From contig NZ_CP149925.1 of assembly GCF_038087665.1 (NCBI RefSeq), positions 833,455 to 897,454 on the forward strand: a stretch of 64,000 nt of DNA. Reading direction: 5' to 3'. Source of the stretch: Gallaecimonas sp. GXIMD4217. GTDB taxonomy: Bacteria; Pseudomonadota; Gammaproteobacteria; Enterobacterales; Gallaecimonadaceae. This document shows positions 29,086-37,614 of this stretch, piece by piece. The stretch's first letter is position 1. Every line of letters begins with the position of its first letter. The position numbers were made by a program, and so were the translations under genes. Below the pieces are notes generated by a model. That model was not told the DNA's origin. It saw nothing but the letters and a program-made list of their open reading frames with translations, and searched no databases.

Positions 29086-29550
29086 TCAAACATCTTGGAT
29101 ACGGTAGGGATCCGGGTAACCCAGTTCCGCCAGCAGGGCTTTCTCACGGGCTTCCATCACCTCGGCATCCTCGTCCTTTATATGGTCATACCCCAGCAAA
29201 TGCAAGGTGCCGTGGATGACCATATGGGCCCAGTGGGCCTGCAGGCTCTTGCCCTGCTCGGCGGCCTCGTGGGCCACCACGGGGGCGCAGATCACCAGGT
29301 CGCCCAGCAGCGGCAGTTCGATGCCGGGCGGTGCCTCGAAGGGGAAGGACAGCACATTGGTGGGCTTGTCCTTGCCGCGGTACTGGTGGTTGAGGCTACG
29401 GCTCTCTTCCTCGTCGACAAGGCGGATGGTGAGCTCCGTCTCGTCGCGGCCGCTGCCGGCCAGGGCGGCGGTGACCCAGGTCTCCAGCTGGGCCTGGTCG
29501 GGCAGGTCGCAGGCCTCGGTGGCCAGTTGCAGATCCAGGTAGAGGGTCAT
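29086..29550 (-). CDS. ybeY: Endoribonuclease YbeY
   Basis: YbeY is a metal-dependent RNase needed for 16S rRNA 3'-end maturation and ribosome quality control. The 154-residue protein has the signature H-x3-H-x5-H zinc site in [15 protein letters not shown] (about residues 113-127). It overlaps phoH by four bases and precedes corC by 18 bases. Length and motif leave no doubt. Confidence 0.97.
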   Translation of the reverse strand: MTLYLDLQLATEACDLPDQAQLETWVTAALAGSGRDETELTIRLVDEEESRSLNHQYRGKDKPTNVLSFPFEAPPGIELPLLGDLVICAPVVAHEAAEQGKSLQAHWAHMVIHGTLHLLGYDHIKDEDAEVMEAREKALLAELGYPDPYRIQDV

Positions 29551-30602
29551 GCCTTGTCGTCCTTCTGTTCGGCCTTTTCGGCTTCCTTTTTGGCCTTGGC
29601 GGCGTCCCTGGCCCTGGTCTGGGATTCCTCGTGGGCCTCGTAGGCCTGGATGATCCGCGACACCACGGGGTGGCGGACCACGTCGCCGGCCTGGAAGAAG
29701 TTGAAGGACACCTCGTCCACGTCCTTGAGCACCTCGATGGCGTGGCGCAGGCCGGAGCGGACGTTGCGGGGCAGATCCACCTGGGTGATGTCACCGGTGA
29801 TCACCGCCTTGGAATTGAAGCCGATGCGGGTCAGGAACATCTTCATCTGCTCGACCGTGGTGTTCTGGCTCTCGTCCAGGATCACGAAGGCGTCGTTGAG
29901 GGTGCGGCCGCGCATGTAGGCCAGGGGCGCCACTTCGATGACGTTGCGCTCGATGAGGCGCTCCACCTTCTCGAAGCCCAGCATCTCAAAGAGGGCGTCG
30001 TAGAGGGGCCTCAGGTAGGGGTCCACCTTCTGGCTGAGGTCGCCGGGCAGAAAGCCCAGCTTCTCGCCCGCTTCCACGGCGGGACGGGTCAGCAGGATGC
30101 GGCGGATCTCCTGGCGCTCCAGGGCGTCCACGGCGCAGGCCACCGCCAGGTAGGTCTTGCCGGTGCCGGCCGGGCCCACCCCGAAGCTGATGTCGTGGTG
30201 GAAGATGTTGTGGATGTACTGGCCCTGGTTGGGGGTGCGGGGCTTGATGACGCCGCGCTTGGTCTTGACGAAGATCTCCTTGCCCAGGCTGTGGTGATCG
30301 CCTTCCTGGTCCAGCACCTTGAGCTCCTGGATGGCCAGGTGCACCTGCTCCGGATCCAGATCCGGGGCCTGGCCCTTGACCGGCGCCGTCTCCACGTACA
30401 GGGACTTGAGCAGCTCGGTGACCGCCTTGGTCACCAGGGGCTTGCCGAGGACCTGGAACAGGTTGTCCCTGTAGTTGATCTCCACGCCCAGGCGGCGCTC
30501 GATCTGCTTGAGGTTGTCGTCGAAGGGGCCACAGAGCGCGGCCAGCCTGTCCAGGTCGGCCGGCTCCAGGTGGACTTGGGTGGTGATCAGTTGGCTAGCC
30601 AA
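29547..30602 (-). CDS. ybeZ: PhoH-like ATPase YbeZ
   Basis: YbeZ is a PhoH-family NTPase that works with YbeY in RNA metabolism. The 351-residue protein has an N-terminal KH-like region and the Walker A motif [15 protein letters not shown] (about 147-161), with Walker [13 protein letters not shown]. The start appears to be TTG at 30602 with AGAGG about 6 bases upstream; no in-frame ATG is close by. The C-terminal tail is rich in Lys, Ala and Glu. It lies 9 bases after miaB. Confidence 0.95.
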   Translation of the reverse strand: MASQLITTQVHLEPADLDRLAALCGPFDDNLKQIERRLGVEINYRDNLFQVLGKPLVTKAVTELLKSLYVETAPVKGQAPDLDPEQVHLAIQELKVLDQEGDHHSLGKEIFVKTKRGVIKPRTPNQGQYIHNIFHHDISFGVGPAGTGKTYLAVACAVDALERQEIRRILLTRPAVEAGEKLGFLPGDLSQKVDPYLRPLYDALFEMLGFEKVERLIERNVIEVAPLAYMRGRTLNDAFVILDESQNTTVEQMKMFLTRIGFNSKAVITGDITQVDLPRNVRSGLRHAIEVLKDVDEVSFNFFQAGDVVRHPVVSRIIQAYEAHEESQTRARDAAKAKKEAEKAEQKDDKA

Positions 30603-30611
30603 AGCGTCCTC

Positions 30612-32054
30612 TTAGGCTTGGGGGTTGAAGGTGGCCACGCCCAGCTCGTCGGGCTGGCTCTCGGCCTGGCGGGCGTTGACCTGGGCCATCAGCTCGGCCG
30701 GATTCACCGCCACCCGCAGGCCCATTTGTGGCTCGGTACGCACCACAGTGCCGCGCAGGGAGTGGGGCAGCACCTCGGTGATTTCCACGTCCACGAAGGT
30801 GCCGATCAGGCGGTGGTCGCCCTCGAAGTTGACTACCCGCATGTTCTCGGTGCGGCCGCGCAGCTCCATGGGGTTCTTCTTGGAGGGGCCTTCCACCAGG
30901 ATGCGCTGCACCGTGCCGTGCATGCGGCGGCTGATCTGCATGGCCTGCTGGTTGATGCGCTCCTGCAGTATGTACAGGCGCTGCTTCTTGGTGTCTTCGC
31001 TGACGTCGTCGGGCACGTCCGCGGCCGGGGTGCCGGGGCGGGCGGAGTAGATGAAGCTGAAGCTCTGGTCGAAGGCCACATCACTGATCAGCTTCATGGT
31101 CTGCTCGAAGTCCTCGTCGGACTCGTTGGGGAAGCCGACGATGAAGTCGGAGCTGATGCAGATGTCCGGGCGGGCCTCGCGCAGGCGGCGGATCTGGGAC
31201 TTGTATTCCAGGGCGGTGTGGCCCCGCTTCATCAGGGTCAGGATGCGGTCGGAGCCGCTTTGCACCGGCAGGTGCAGGAAACTGACCACCTCGGGGGTAT
31301 CGCGATAGACCTCGATGATGTCGTCGGTGAACTCCACCGGGTGGCTGGTGGTGTAACGGATGCGGTCGATGCCGTCGATGGCCGCCACCAGGCGCAGCAG
31401 CTCGGCAAAGGAGCAAATCTCGCCTTCATGGGTTTCGCCGCGGTAGGCGTTGACGTTCTGGCCCAGCAGGTTGACCTCGCGCACGCCCTGCTCGGCCAGC
31501 TGGGCGATTTCATAGAGCACGTCGTCCAGGGGGCGGCTCACTTCCTCGCCGCGGGTGTAGGGCACCACGCAGAAGGAGCAGTACTTGGAGCAGCCTTCCA
31601 TGATGGAGACATAGGCGGTGGGGCCTTCGGCCTTGGGCTCGGGCAGGCGGTCGAACTTTTCGATCTCCGGGAAGGAGACGTCCACTATGGGGCTCTTGTT
31701 GCCGCGCACCGAGTTGATCATCTCGGGCAGGCGATGCAGGGTCTGGGGACCGAAGACGATGTCCACGTAAGGGGCGCGTTCGCGCAGGGCGTCACCTTCC
31801 TGGGAGGCCACGCAGCCACCGACACCGATCACGAGAGCGGGATTCTTGTCCTTGAGCATTTTCCAGCGGCCCAGCTGGTGGAAGACCTTTTCCTGGGCCT
31901 TCTCGCGGATGGAGCAGGTGTTCAGCAGCAATACGTCCGCCTGTTCCGGCTCCTCTGTGACCGTCATGCCATGGGTGCTGCCCAGCAGATCCGCCATCTT
32001 GGACGAATCGTACTCGTTCATCTGGCAACCCCAGGTTTTGATGTGCAACTTCAT
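30612..32054 (-). CDS. miaB: tRNA-2-methylthio-N6-dimethylallyladenosine synthase MiaB
   Basis: MiaB is a radical-SAM methylthiotransferase that modifies A37 of tRNAs reading UNN codons. The protein (480 aa) has an N-terminal UPF0004 domain with [14 protein letters not shown], the radical-SAM motif CSKYCSFC (about 155-162) and a C-terminal TRAM domain. I chose the ATG at 32054; a TTG two codons upstream (32060) is possible but too near its ribosome site. It heads the miaB-ybeZ-ybeY-corC-lnt operon. The ubiF-miaB neighbourhood matches E. coli. Confidence 0.97.
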   Translation of the reverse strand: MKLHIKTWGCQMNEYDSSKMADLLGSTHGMTVTEEPEQADVLLLNTCSIREKAQEKVFHQLGRWKMLKDKNPALVIGVGGCVASQEGDALRERAPYVDIVFGPQTLHRLPEMINSVRGNKSPIVDVSFPEIEKFDRLPEPKAEGPTAYVSIMEGCSKYCSFCVVPYTRGEEVSRPLDDVLYEIAQLAEQGVREVNLLGQNVNAYRGETHEGEICSFAELLRLVAAIDGIDRIRYTTSHPVEFTDDIIEVYRDTPEVVSFLHLPVQSGSDRILTLMKRGHTALEYKSQIRRLREARPDICISSDFIVGFPNESDEDFEQTMKLISDVAFDQSFSFIYSARPGTPAADVPDDVSEDTKKQRLYILQERINQQAMQISRRMHGTVQRILVEGPSKKNPMELRGRTENMRVVNFEGDHRLIGTFVDVEITEVLPHSLRGTVVRTEPQMGLRVAVNPAELMAQVNARQAESQPDELGVATFNPQA

Positions 32055-32123
32055 GCCCAACTCTCGCTTACCACTACTTCGGGACGGAAAATGACCGCGT
32101 ATTCTAACCCAAGTACCAGAGCC

Positions 32124-32975
32124 TCACCATAGCCGCTGGCGGGTGGTGATGAGGCCGCCCCAGGTGATCAGTATGGCCCCGAGCCAGAACAGTGCATCCT
32201 GGCCTTCCTGCCACAGCAGCCAGCCGAGGCCCGCGGCGTAGAGCACGCTCAGGTAGGACAGGGCGCCGATGCGCCCCGGGCTGGCCAGGGCGAAGGCGCG
32301 GGTCATCAGTATTTGGCCGAGGCCTGCCAAAAGACCCATGGCAAGCATGCCTGCCCAGGCCAGGGGCGAGCCCGGCTGCCAACCCAGGGGCAGGGGCAGG
32401 GGCAGCAGGGCGATCAGGGTGGACAGCAGGCTGAAGTAGAACACCACCTTGGTGGGGGATTCCTCCCGGGTCAGGCGGCGGATGGTGACCTTGGTCAGGG
32501 CCACCAGCACGGCGGCGGCCAGGGCAATGAGCAGCACCAGCTCCAAGCTGCCCTGCCAGGGCTTGAGAATAAGGGCGACGCCGGTGAAGCCGATGGCCAT
32601 GGCCAGCCAGGACAGGCGGCTGGTGCCTTCCCCCAGCCACAACCGGGCTATCACAGGCATGAAGAAGGGCGCCACCAGCAGCACCAGCACCGCCTGGGCC
32701 AGCTTGAGGTGGGCTATGGCATAGAAGAAGGCGTACATGGCGGCAATGCCGGCAATGGCCCTCAGCAGGTGCAGCGGCAGCAGCCTGGGCCGGCCCACCT
32801 CCTGGCGGTGGCGCCAGGCCCAGGGCAGCAGCATCAAGGTGGCCAAGAGGCTTCTGAAGAACACCAGTTGCGGCTGGGAGAAGTCGTCGGCAAGCCCCTT
32901 GACCAGGGCGCTGACGGCGGCAAAGCAAAGCTCGGCCAGGGCCAGCAGCAGGGCGCCGCGGGCAACATCGGACAT
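32124..32975 (-). CDS. EamA-family (DMT) transporter
   Basis: This 283-residue integral membrane protein has about ten transmembrane helices arranged as two EamA repeats (about 8-135 and 145-280), typical of drug/metabolite exporters such as RhaT/YedA relatives. Motifs include FFRSLLATLMLLPWAW and GWLLWQEGQDALFWLGAILI. The substrate cannot be deduced. It is absent from the E. coli miaB-ubiF interval, so it is an accessory gene here. Upstream it faces the DUF3718 gene on the same strand. Confidence 0.88.
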   Translation of the reverse strand: MSDVARGALLLALAELCFAAVSALVKGLADDFSQPQLVFFRSLLATLMLLPWAWRHRQEVGRPRLLPLHLLRAIAGIAAMYAFFYAIAHLKLAQAVLVLLVAPFFMPVIARLWLGEGTSRLSWLAMAIGFTGVALILKPWQGSLELVLLIALAAAVLVALTKVTIRRLTREESPTKVVFYFSLLSTLIALLPLPLPLGWQPGSPLAWAGMLAMGLLAGLGQILMTRAFALASPGRIGALSYLSVLYAAGLGWLLWQEGQDALFWLGAILITWGGLITTRQRLW

Positions 32976-33066
32976 GAAACGGCGATTCCAATACGGCTAG
33001 GGGCCGGGAGTCTAGCATAGAAAGGGCCGCCTCTTGGCGGCCCTGCAATACTGACGTCAATACTGC

Positions 33067-33420
33067 TTAGAAATTGACATACCACTTTTCGTTGTCGGCC
33101 ATGGCCACGTCCCTGATGGTCACGATACCCAGGCGCCCTCTCTTGCGCAGCATGGCCGCTGTCTTGTCGGCGCCGTGGATCTGGGCGAAGTCGTAGATTT
33201 CCTCGCCGTTACAGACCACCTTCTGAACCACTGTGGGGTAACGCAGTCGATACTCCTGCATGGTGCTGGACAAGCCGAGCCTGTCGTTTTGCATGGTCTC
33301 CTTGCAAACCTGCACCAAGGCGCCTTCGATATAGGGATCCATGGCGGCCTGGCTGGGTGCGGCCATCATCAACAATCCGGCAGATGCCAGGGCCGGCAGC
33401 AGGATGGTTCTCTTGTTCAT
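33067..33420 (-). CDS. Secreted DUF3718 family protein
   Basis: This 117-residue protein has an N-terminal signal peptide (cleavage near SQA|AM, residue 25) and a small domain with CKETMQNDRLGLSSTMQEYR and VVCNGEEIYDFAQIHGADKT. Two cysteines could form a disulfide. The pattern matches DUF3718, a family of small periplasmic proteins in Alteromonadales and Vibrio. Function is unknown. It appears monocistronic: the EamA gene ends of its own, and ubiF diverges 181 bases away. Confidence 0.75.
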   Translation of the reverse strand: MNKRTILLPALASAGLLMMAAPSQAAMDPYIEGALVQVCKETMQNDRLGLSSTMQEYRLRYPTVVQKVVCNGEEIYDFAQIHGADKTAAMLRKRGRLGIVTIRDVAMADNEKWYVNF

Positions 33421-33601
33421 GGTTTCCTCCTCACTCGGAACGAGTGGCCTTAGTTGGCACTCGATTAGACCTGTATCCCGAGCCGGTCATTTCTTGCGCA
33501 AATGTAATTATCCCTCCGAGATGTAAGCAGATGTTTCAGGTCTTGGGTCGGGAGCATTCAGGGGTACAATGGCGACCAAGCAAGACAGCGAGACAGATTG
33601 C

Positions 33602-34762
33602 ATGGAAAGGGACATAGTGATCCTGGGTGGCGGCATGGTCGGTGCCGCCACGGCGCTGGCCTTGAGCCGGCATGGCATGAGGACGGTGCTGGTGGAGGCG
33701 AGCGCTGAGATCAGGGTCGAACCTGGCTCTGCGCTGGATCCCAGGGTCAGTGCCATCAGCCAGGGCAGCATCCGCTTCCTCAGCGAGCTGGGAGCCTGGG
33801 ACCCACTCCCCAAAGCGCGTGTGCAGCCTTACCGGCGCCTGGAGGTGAGCCAGAGCCAGGGGGGCCAGTGCCAGTTCCAGGCTGCCGAGCTGGGCCTGGG
33901 ACAGCTCGGCGCCTTCGTGGAGAACCGGGTGTTGCAGCAGGCCCTGTGGCAGGCCTTGCCGGACAGCGTCGAGACCCATCTTGGCAGCAGGGCCGTAGCC
34001 TTCGCTCACCATGAGGGCGGTGTCCAGCTGGAGCTGGACAGCGGTGACAAGATCACGGCCAGGCTGGCGGTGGCGGCAGAAGGGGCCAACTCCTGGTTGC
34101 GTGGCCAGGCCGGTATCGGCCTCACCGGCTGGGAATATCGCCAGCACTGCCTGCTGGTGGCCGTGAAGACAGATGGCCGTGATGCCGACACCACCTGGCA
34201 GGAATTCCAGCCCAGTGGGCCCAAGGCCTTCCTGCCGCTCTATGACAACCAGGCCGTGCTGGCCTGGTACGACAGCCCGGCGCGGATCCGTGAACTGGCG
34301 CAGATGACGCCGGCCCGGCTGGCGCAGGCCATTGCCCAGTGCTACCCAGAGCGGTTGGGAGCCGTGACGGTGATCAAGGCCGGCGCCTTCCCCCTGGTGC
34401 GGCGCCATGCCCAGCACTACCACCAAAACGGCGTGGTGCTGGTGGGGGACGCGGCCCACACCATCAATCCCCTGGCCGGCCAGGGTGTCAACCTGGGCTT
34501 CAAGGATGCGCAGGTGCTGGCCGAAGAAGTGGGCGGCGCCTTCGGCCGTGGCGAGGCCTGGTGGCAGGATGGGGGGCTGGCGCGTTACCAGCGCCGCCGC
34601 CGCCCGGATAATCTGCTGATGCAGACTGCCATGGATGCCTGCTACAAGGGTTTCTCCAACGACAGCCAGCCCTTGGCCAGGCTGCGGGGCCTGGTGTTGA
34701 GTGGCCTGGACATGGCCGAGCCCATCAAGAAGCGGGTGCTGAAATACGCCGCCGGGCTGTAA
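33602..34762 (+). CDS. ubiF: 3-demethoxyubiquinol 3-hydroxylase (UbiF-type FAD monooxygenase)
   Basis: UbiF catalyses the last ring hydroxylation of aerobic ubiquinone synthesis. The protein has the FAD-binding ILGGGMVGAATALALSRHGM near its N-terminus and the UbiH/COQ6 signature LVGDAAHTINPLAGQGVNLG (about residue 280). I favour ATG at 33602 (386 aa), where the FAD motif begins at residue 8 as in UbiF; an in-frame ATG at 33569 (397 aa) with an AGGGG upstream is a possible alternative, since both ribosome sites are weak. UbiF rather than UbiH is inferred from the miaB-ubiF-tRNA synteny. Confidence 0.92.
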   Translation: MERDIVILGGGMVGAATALALSRHGMRTVLVEASAEIRVEPGSALDPRVSAISQGSIRFLSELGAWDPLPKARVQPYRRLEVSQSQGGQCQFQAAELGLGQLGAFVENRVLQQALWQALPDSVETHLGSRAVAFAHHEGGVQLELDSGDKITARLAVAAEGANSWLRGQAGIGLTGWEYRQHCLLVAVKTDGRDADTTWQEFQPSGPKAFLPLYDNQAVLAWYDSPARIRELAQMTPARLAQAIAQCYPERLGAVTVIKAGAFPLVRRHAQHYHQNGVVLVGDAAHTINPLAGQGVNLGFKDAQVLAEEVGGAFGRGEAWWQDGGLARYQRRRRPDNLLMQTAMDACYKGFSNDSQPLARLRGLVLSGLDMAEPIKKRVLKYAAGL

Positions 34763-34766
34763 CAAG

Positions 34767-34792
34767 AAAGCCGCCCTTGGGGCGGCTTTTTC
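34767..34792 (+). terminator. Terminator after ubiF
   Basis: AAGCCGCCC / GGGCGGCTT stem followed by T residues, 6 bases after the ubiF stop. Confidence 0.85.
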
Positions 34793-34814
34793 GTACCTTC
34801 CTGTGGGGAAGGCA

Positions 34815-34839
34815 ATAAAAAACCCGCCATAGGCGGGTT
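34815..34839 (-). terminator. Terminator of the minus-strand tRNA operon
   Basis: An AACCCGCC / GGCGGGTT stem with an ATA loop; on the minus strand it is followed by six T residues. It lies 11 bases beyond the last tRNA-Gln gene. Confidence 0.88.
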
Positions 34840-34849
34840 CAGGGAATAA

Positions 34850-34924
34850 TGGCTGGAGTACCAGGATTCGAACCTGGGAATGGCGGGATCAAAACCCGCT
34901 GCCTTACCGCTTGGCGATACTCCA
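34850..34924 (-). tRNA. tRNA-Gln (TTG), copy 1
   Basis: A 75-nt cloverleaf on the minus strand with encoded CCA and anticodon loop TTTTGAT (anticodon TTG). The acceptor arm TGGAGTA / TACTCCA pairs fully. It is the last gene of the array. Confidence 0.96.
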
Positions 34925-34969
34925 ACGAAACTTTTGTGAGGCTTGTTGTATTAACCAGCCTTTAAATAA

Positions 34970-35031
34970 TGGCTGGAGTACTAGGATTCGGACCTGGGCA
35001 AGGTGCCGGGGTAAAATCCCGTACTTTCAGC
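34970..35031 (-). pseudogene. Degenerate tRNA-Gln-like element 1 (no D arm)
   Basis: The minus strand keeps a tRNA-Gln 3' half: T-arm region, acceptor strand ACTCCA, G and CCA. The D arm is missing. The T stem carries a mismatch (CCTAG), the T loop is TCCGAAT instead of TTCGAAT, and the anticodon loop has drifted (ATTTTAC). It is the most decayed of three related elements in the array and is unlikely to decode. Confidence 0.7.
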
Positions 35032-35063
35032 ACTGATGTTCTGCAACGAGAACATCGAAATAA

Positions 35064-35138
35064 TGGCTGGAGTACCAGGATTCGAACCTGGGAATGGCGG
35101 GATCAAAACCCGCTGCCTTACCGCTTGGCGATACTCCA
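35064..35138 (-). tRNA. tRNA-Gln (TTG), copy 2
   Basis: A 75-nt cloverleaf with encoded CCA. Its body is identical to copies 1 and 3 over the visible sequence. It follows tRNA-Met by 7 bases on the minus strand. Confidence 0.96.
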
Positions 35139-35145
35139 GCAAAGA

Positions 35146-35222
35146 TGGTGGCTACGGCGGGATTCGAACCTGCGACCCCATCATTATGAGTGATGTGCTC
35201 TAACCAGCTGAGCTACGTAGCC
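35146..35222 (-). tRNA. Elongator tRNA-Met (CAT), distal copy
   Basis: A 77-nt cloverleaf with anticodon loop CTCATAA, acceptor GGCTACG / CGTAGCC, discriminator A and encoded CCA. It is the first gene after the internal promoter at 35241-35269. Confidence 0.95.
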
Positions 35223-35240
35223 ATGTTCTTTGAGCGGGCA

Positions 35241-35269
35241 ATTATGGTGAAAGCAATTAGCTTCGTCAA
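35241..35269 (-). promoter_or_regulatory. Internal promoter of the tRNA array
   Basis: TTGACG (35264-35269, minus strand), a 17-bp spacer and CATAAT (35241-35246). A GC-rich discriminator (TGCCCGC) follows, typical of stringently controlled stable-RNA promoters. The start would lie a dozen bases before the distal tRNA-Met. Confidence 0.75.
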
Positions 35270-35340
35270 CCGCCTGCCGGCTCGACTGCTTGCCTTTTGG
35301 CCAGCATGGTGCCCGTTACTAGAACCAGCACCGGAAGTAA

Positions 35341-35438
35341 TGGCTGGAGTACCAGGATTCGGACCTGGGCAAGGTGCCGGGAGCAAAACCCGCATCTCCA
35401 ACCTGAATGCCCGTCATGACAACCGGCATTAGCGAAAA
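35341..35438 (-). repeat. 98-bp tRNA-Gln-derived tandem repeat, unit 2
   Basis: On the minus strand, a spacer with an AATGCC / GGCATT inverted repeat is followed by a 60-nt tRNA-Gln-like element (35341-35400). The element lacks the D arm but keeps the acceptor 3' strand with CCA, a fully paired T stem (CCAGG / CCTGG), a CGGG / CCCG anticodon stem and loop TTTTGCT with TTG in the anticodon position. The next unit starts exactly 98 bases on and is nearly identical. It resembles in concept the rtT repeats of the E. coli tyrT operon. Confidence 0.8.
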
Positions 35439-35536
35439 TGGCTGGAGTACCAGGATTCGGACCTGGGCAAGGTGCCGGGAGCAAAACCCGTATCTCCAAC
35501 CTGAATGCCCGTCATGACAACCGGCATTGACGAAAA
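35439..35536 (-). repeat. 98-bp tRNA-Gln-derived tandem repeat, unit 3
   Basis: Differs from unit 2 at only a few positions (one in the anticodon-stem flank, a few near the spacer start). It is immediately followed by intact tRNA-Gln copy 3, in the same 98-base phase. The T loop is TCCGAAT, so the U54-U55 pair recognised in normal tRNAs is altered. Confidence 0.8.
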
Positions 35537-35611
35537 TGGCTGGAGTACCAGGATTCGAACCTGGGAATGGCGGGATCAAAACCCGCTGCCTTACCGCTTG
35601 GCGATACTCCA
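35537..35611 (-). tRNA. tRNA-Gln (TTG), copy 3
   Basis: A 75-nt cloverleaf with anticodon TTG and encoded CCA, 4 bases after tRNA-Leu on the minus strand. It is probably the parent of the adjacent degenerate repeats. Confidence 0.96.
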
Positions 35612-35615
35612 GCAA

Positions 35616-35700
35616 TGGTGCGGAAGGAGAGACTTGAACTCTCACGCCTCGCGGCGCCAGAACCTAAATCTGGTGCGTCTACCAATTCCGCCACTTCCGC
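35616..35700 (-). tRNA. tRNA-Leu (TAG)
   Basis: An 85-nt class II tRNA with a long variable arm, anticodon loop TTTAGGT (anticodon TAG), acceptor GCGGAAG / CTTCCGC and encoded CCA. E. coli leuW, in the equivalent ubiF-linked operon, has the same anticodon. Confidence 0.96.
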
Positions 35701-35705
35701 GTTCA

Positions 35706-35782
35706 TGGTGGCTATGGCGGGATTCGAACCTGCGACCCCATCATTATGAGTGATGTGCTCTAACCAGCTGAGCTACATAGCC
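35706..35782 (-). tRNA. Elongator tRNA-Met (CAT), proximal copy
   Basis: A 77-nt cloverleaf, first gene of the array. It differs from the distal copy in the compensated acceptor pair (GGCTATG / CATAGCC). Equivalent to E. coli metT. Confidence 0.95.
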
Positions 35783-35801
35783 ACGTCATTGAACGGCGCG
35801 A

Positions 35802-35830
35802 ATTATGCCGAGCCCCGAGGGGAGCGTCAA
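35802..35830 (-). promoter_or_regulatory. Main promoter of the tRNA array
   Basis: TTGACG (35825-35830, minus strand), 17-bp spacer and CATAAT (35802-35807), followed by a GC-rich discriminator (TCGCGCC region). The transcript would begin about 12 bases before the first tRNA-Met. The hexamers are identical to those of the internal promoter. Confidence 0.78.
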
Positions 35831-35873
35831 TAGCTAAGATTGGCGCGTCGGCGCGTTTGCCCATTGTTTAAAC

Positions 35874-35898
35874 AAAAACGGGGCCGAAGCCCCGTTTT
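35874..35898 (-). terminator. Terminator after ychF
   Basis: An AAAACGGGGC / GCCCCGTTTT stem with a CGAA loop (plus-strand reading), 19 bases beyond the ychF stop. It ends the rplY-pth-ychF transcript and insulates the tRNA promoter. Confidence 0.85.
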
Positions 35899-35916
35899 CC
35901 CACATTCAAGGTGCGA

Positions 35917-37008
35917 TCAGACGTTGAAGCGGAAGTGGATCACGTCGCCGTCCTTGACGATGTAGTCCTTGCCTTCCAGGCGCCACTTGCCGGCCTCCTT
36001 GGCACCCTGTTCACCGTTGTTGGTCACGTAGTCGTCGTAGCCCACCACTTCGGCGCGGATGAAGCCCTTCTCGAAGTCGGTGTGGATCTTGCCGGCGGCC
36101 TGGGGGGCGGTATCGCCAATCTTGATGGTCCAGGCGCGCACTTCCTTGACGCCGGCGGTGAAGTAGGTCTGCAGGTTAAGCAGCTCGTAGCCGGCGCGGA
36201 TCACCCGGTTCAGGCCCGGCTCATCCTGGCCCAGCTCGGCCAGGAAATCGGCCTTCTCGTCGTCGTCCAGCTCGGCGATTTCGGACTCGATGGCGGCGCA
36301 GACCGGCACCACCACGGCGCCCTCGGTGGCGGCGATGGCGCGCACTTCGTCCAGCATGGGGTTGTTGTCGAAGCCGTCTTCATTGACGTTGGCGATGTAC
36401 ATGGTGGGCTTGCCGGTCAGGTAGTTCTGGTAGCCCATGGCGGCCTTGTCGTCGGCGTCCAGATCCAGCATGCGCAGGGTCTTGCCGTCCTGGAGCTGGG
36501 GCAGGATCTTCTCCAGCACCGCCTGCTCGGCCTTGGCGTCCTTGTCGCCGCCCTTGGCACGCTTGGCGACCCGCTGCAGGGCGCGCTCGGCCTGTTCCAT
36601 GTCGGACAGCACCAGCTCGGTGTTGATGACGTCGATATCTTCGGCCGGGCTGACCTTGCCGGCCACGTGGACGATGTTGTCGTTGTCGAAGCAACGCACC
36701 ACGTGGGCGATGGCGTCGGTTTCGCGGATGTTGGCCAGGAACTTGTTGCCAAGGCCCTCACCCTTGGAGGCGCCTTCCACCAGGCCGGCGATGTCCACGA
36801 ACTCCATGGTGGTGGGCAGGATGCGCTGGGGATTGACGATCTCGGCCAGCTTGTCCATGCGCAGATCCGGCACCGGTACCACGCCGGTGTTGGGCTCGAT
36901 GGTACAGAAGGGGAAGTTGGCCGCTTCGATACCGGCCTTGGTCAGGGCGTTGAAGAGGGTGGACTTGCCCACGTTGGGCAGGCCGACGATACCGCATTTG
37001 AATCCCAT
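35917..37008 (-). CDS. ychF: Redox-regulated ATPase/GTPase YchF
   Basis: YchF (OLA1) is a P-loop ATPase of the Obg family that binds ribosomes and affects stress responses. The 363-residue length is that of the E. coli protein. It has [16 protein letters not shown] (about 9-24), [17 protein letters not shown] (switch II region), NVNEDG in place of the NKxD specificity motif, and a C-terminal TGS domain. It lies 18 bases after pth in the conserved rplY-pth-ychF order. Confidence 0.97.
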   Translation of the reverse strand: MGFKCGIVGLPNVGKSTLFNALTKAGIEAANFPFCTIEPNTGVVPVPDLRMDKLAEIVNPQRILPTTMEFVDIAGLVEGASKGEGLGNKFLANIRETDAIAHVVRCFDNDNIVHVAGKVSPAEDIDVINTELVLSDMEQAERALQRVAKRAKGGDKDAKAEQAVLEKILPQLQDGKTLRMLDLDADDKAAMGYQNYLTGKPTMYIANVNEDGFDNNPMLDEVRAIAATEGAVVVPVCAAIESEIAELDDDEKADFLAELGQDEPGLNRVIRAGYELLNLQTYFTAGVKEVRAWTIKIGDTAPQAAGKIHTDFEKGFIRAEVVGYDDYVTNNGEQGAKEAGKWRLEGKDYIVKDGDVIHFRFNV

Positions 37009-37026
37009 GTCAGGCGTCCTCGGGTC

Positions 37027-37611
37027 TCACGCCTTGAAGGCGTGCAGACGGTTCATGGCTTTGGTCATGCCGGCATCGAAAAGCAGCTCGGTGGCGTTGA
37101 GGGCTTCGTCGATGGCGGCGTCGATTTTGTCTTGTTCGGCTTTGGGGGCCTTGCCCAGGACAAAGCCGGTCACCTTGTTGCGGTCGCCCGGATGGCCGAT
37201 GCCGATGCGCAACCGGTGGAAATTCTTGTTGTTGCCCAGCTTGGCGATGGTGTCCTTGAGGCCGTTGTGGCCGCCGTGGCCGCCGCCCTGCTTGAAGCGG
37301 GCTACCCCTGGGGGCAGGTCGAGCTCGTCATGGGCCACCAGTACGCTCTCGGGAGGAATTCGGAAGAAATTCGCCATGGCGGCGATGGCCTTGCCGGACA
37401 GGTTCATGAAGGTGTTGGGCACCAGCAGACGCACGTCCTTGCCGTGGATGGTGATCCGGGCGGTGTGGCCGAAGAATTTGCTTTCCAGGGAGAGGCTTTG
37501 GTGGTGGCGACGGGCCAGGTTCTCGATGAACCAGACGCCGGCGTTATGACGGGTCGCAGAATAATCGGGGCCTGGATTACCCAGGCCCACCAGCAGTTGA
37601 ATATCGCTCAC
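37027..37611 (-). CDS. pth: Peptidyl-tRNA hydrolase
   Basis: Pth releases peptides from prematurely dissociated peptidyl-tRNA. The 194-residue protein has the active-site Asn in [20 protein letters not shown], with catalytic His in the same segment, and the Asp in [24 protein letters not shown] completes the signature. E. coli Pth is 194 aa. It lies 3 bases after rplY. Confidence 0.97.
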   Translation of the reverse strand: MSDIQLLVGLGNPGPDYSATRHNAGVWFIENLARRHHQSLSLESKFFGHTARITIHGKDVRLLVPNTFMNLSGKAIAAMANFFRIPPESVLVAHDELDLPPGVARFKQGGGHGGHNGLKDTIAKLGNNKNFHRLRIGIGHPGDRNKVTGFVLGKAPKAEQDKIDAAIDEALNATELLFDAGMTKAMNRLHAFKA

Positions 37612-37614
37612 GCT

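Noticed and set aside
35341-35536. CRISPR-like repeat array
   Set aside because: Only two adjacent 98-bp units without unique spacers, clearly derived from tRNA-Gln; no cas gene in the window.
34969-35753. Short open frames across the tRNA array (for example peptides with PGPNPGTPAI)
   Set aside because: They are translations of tRNA and tRNA-like repeats; repeated peptides reflect the repeated RNA genes, with no ribosome sites.
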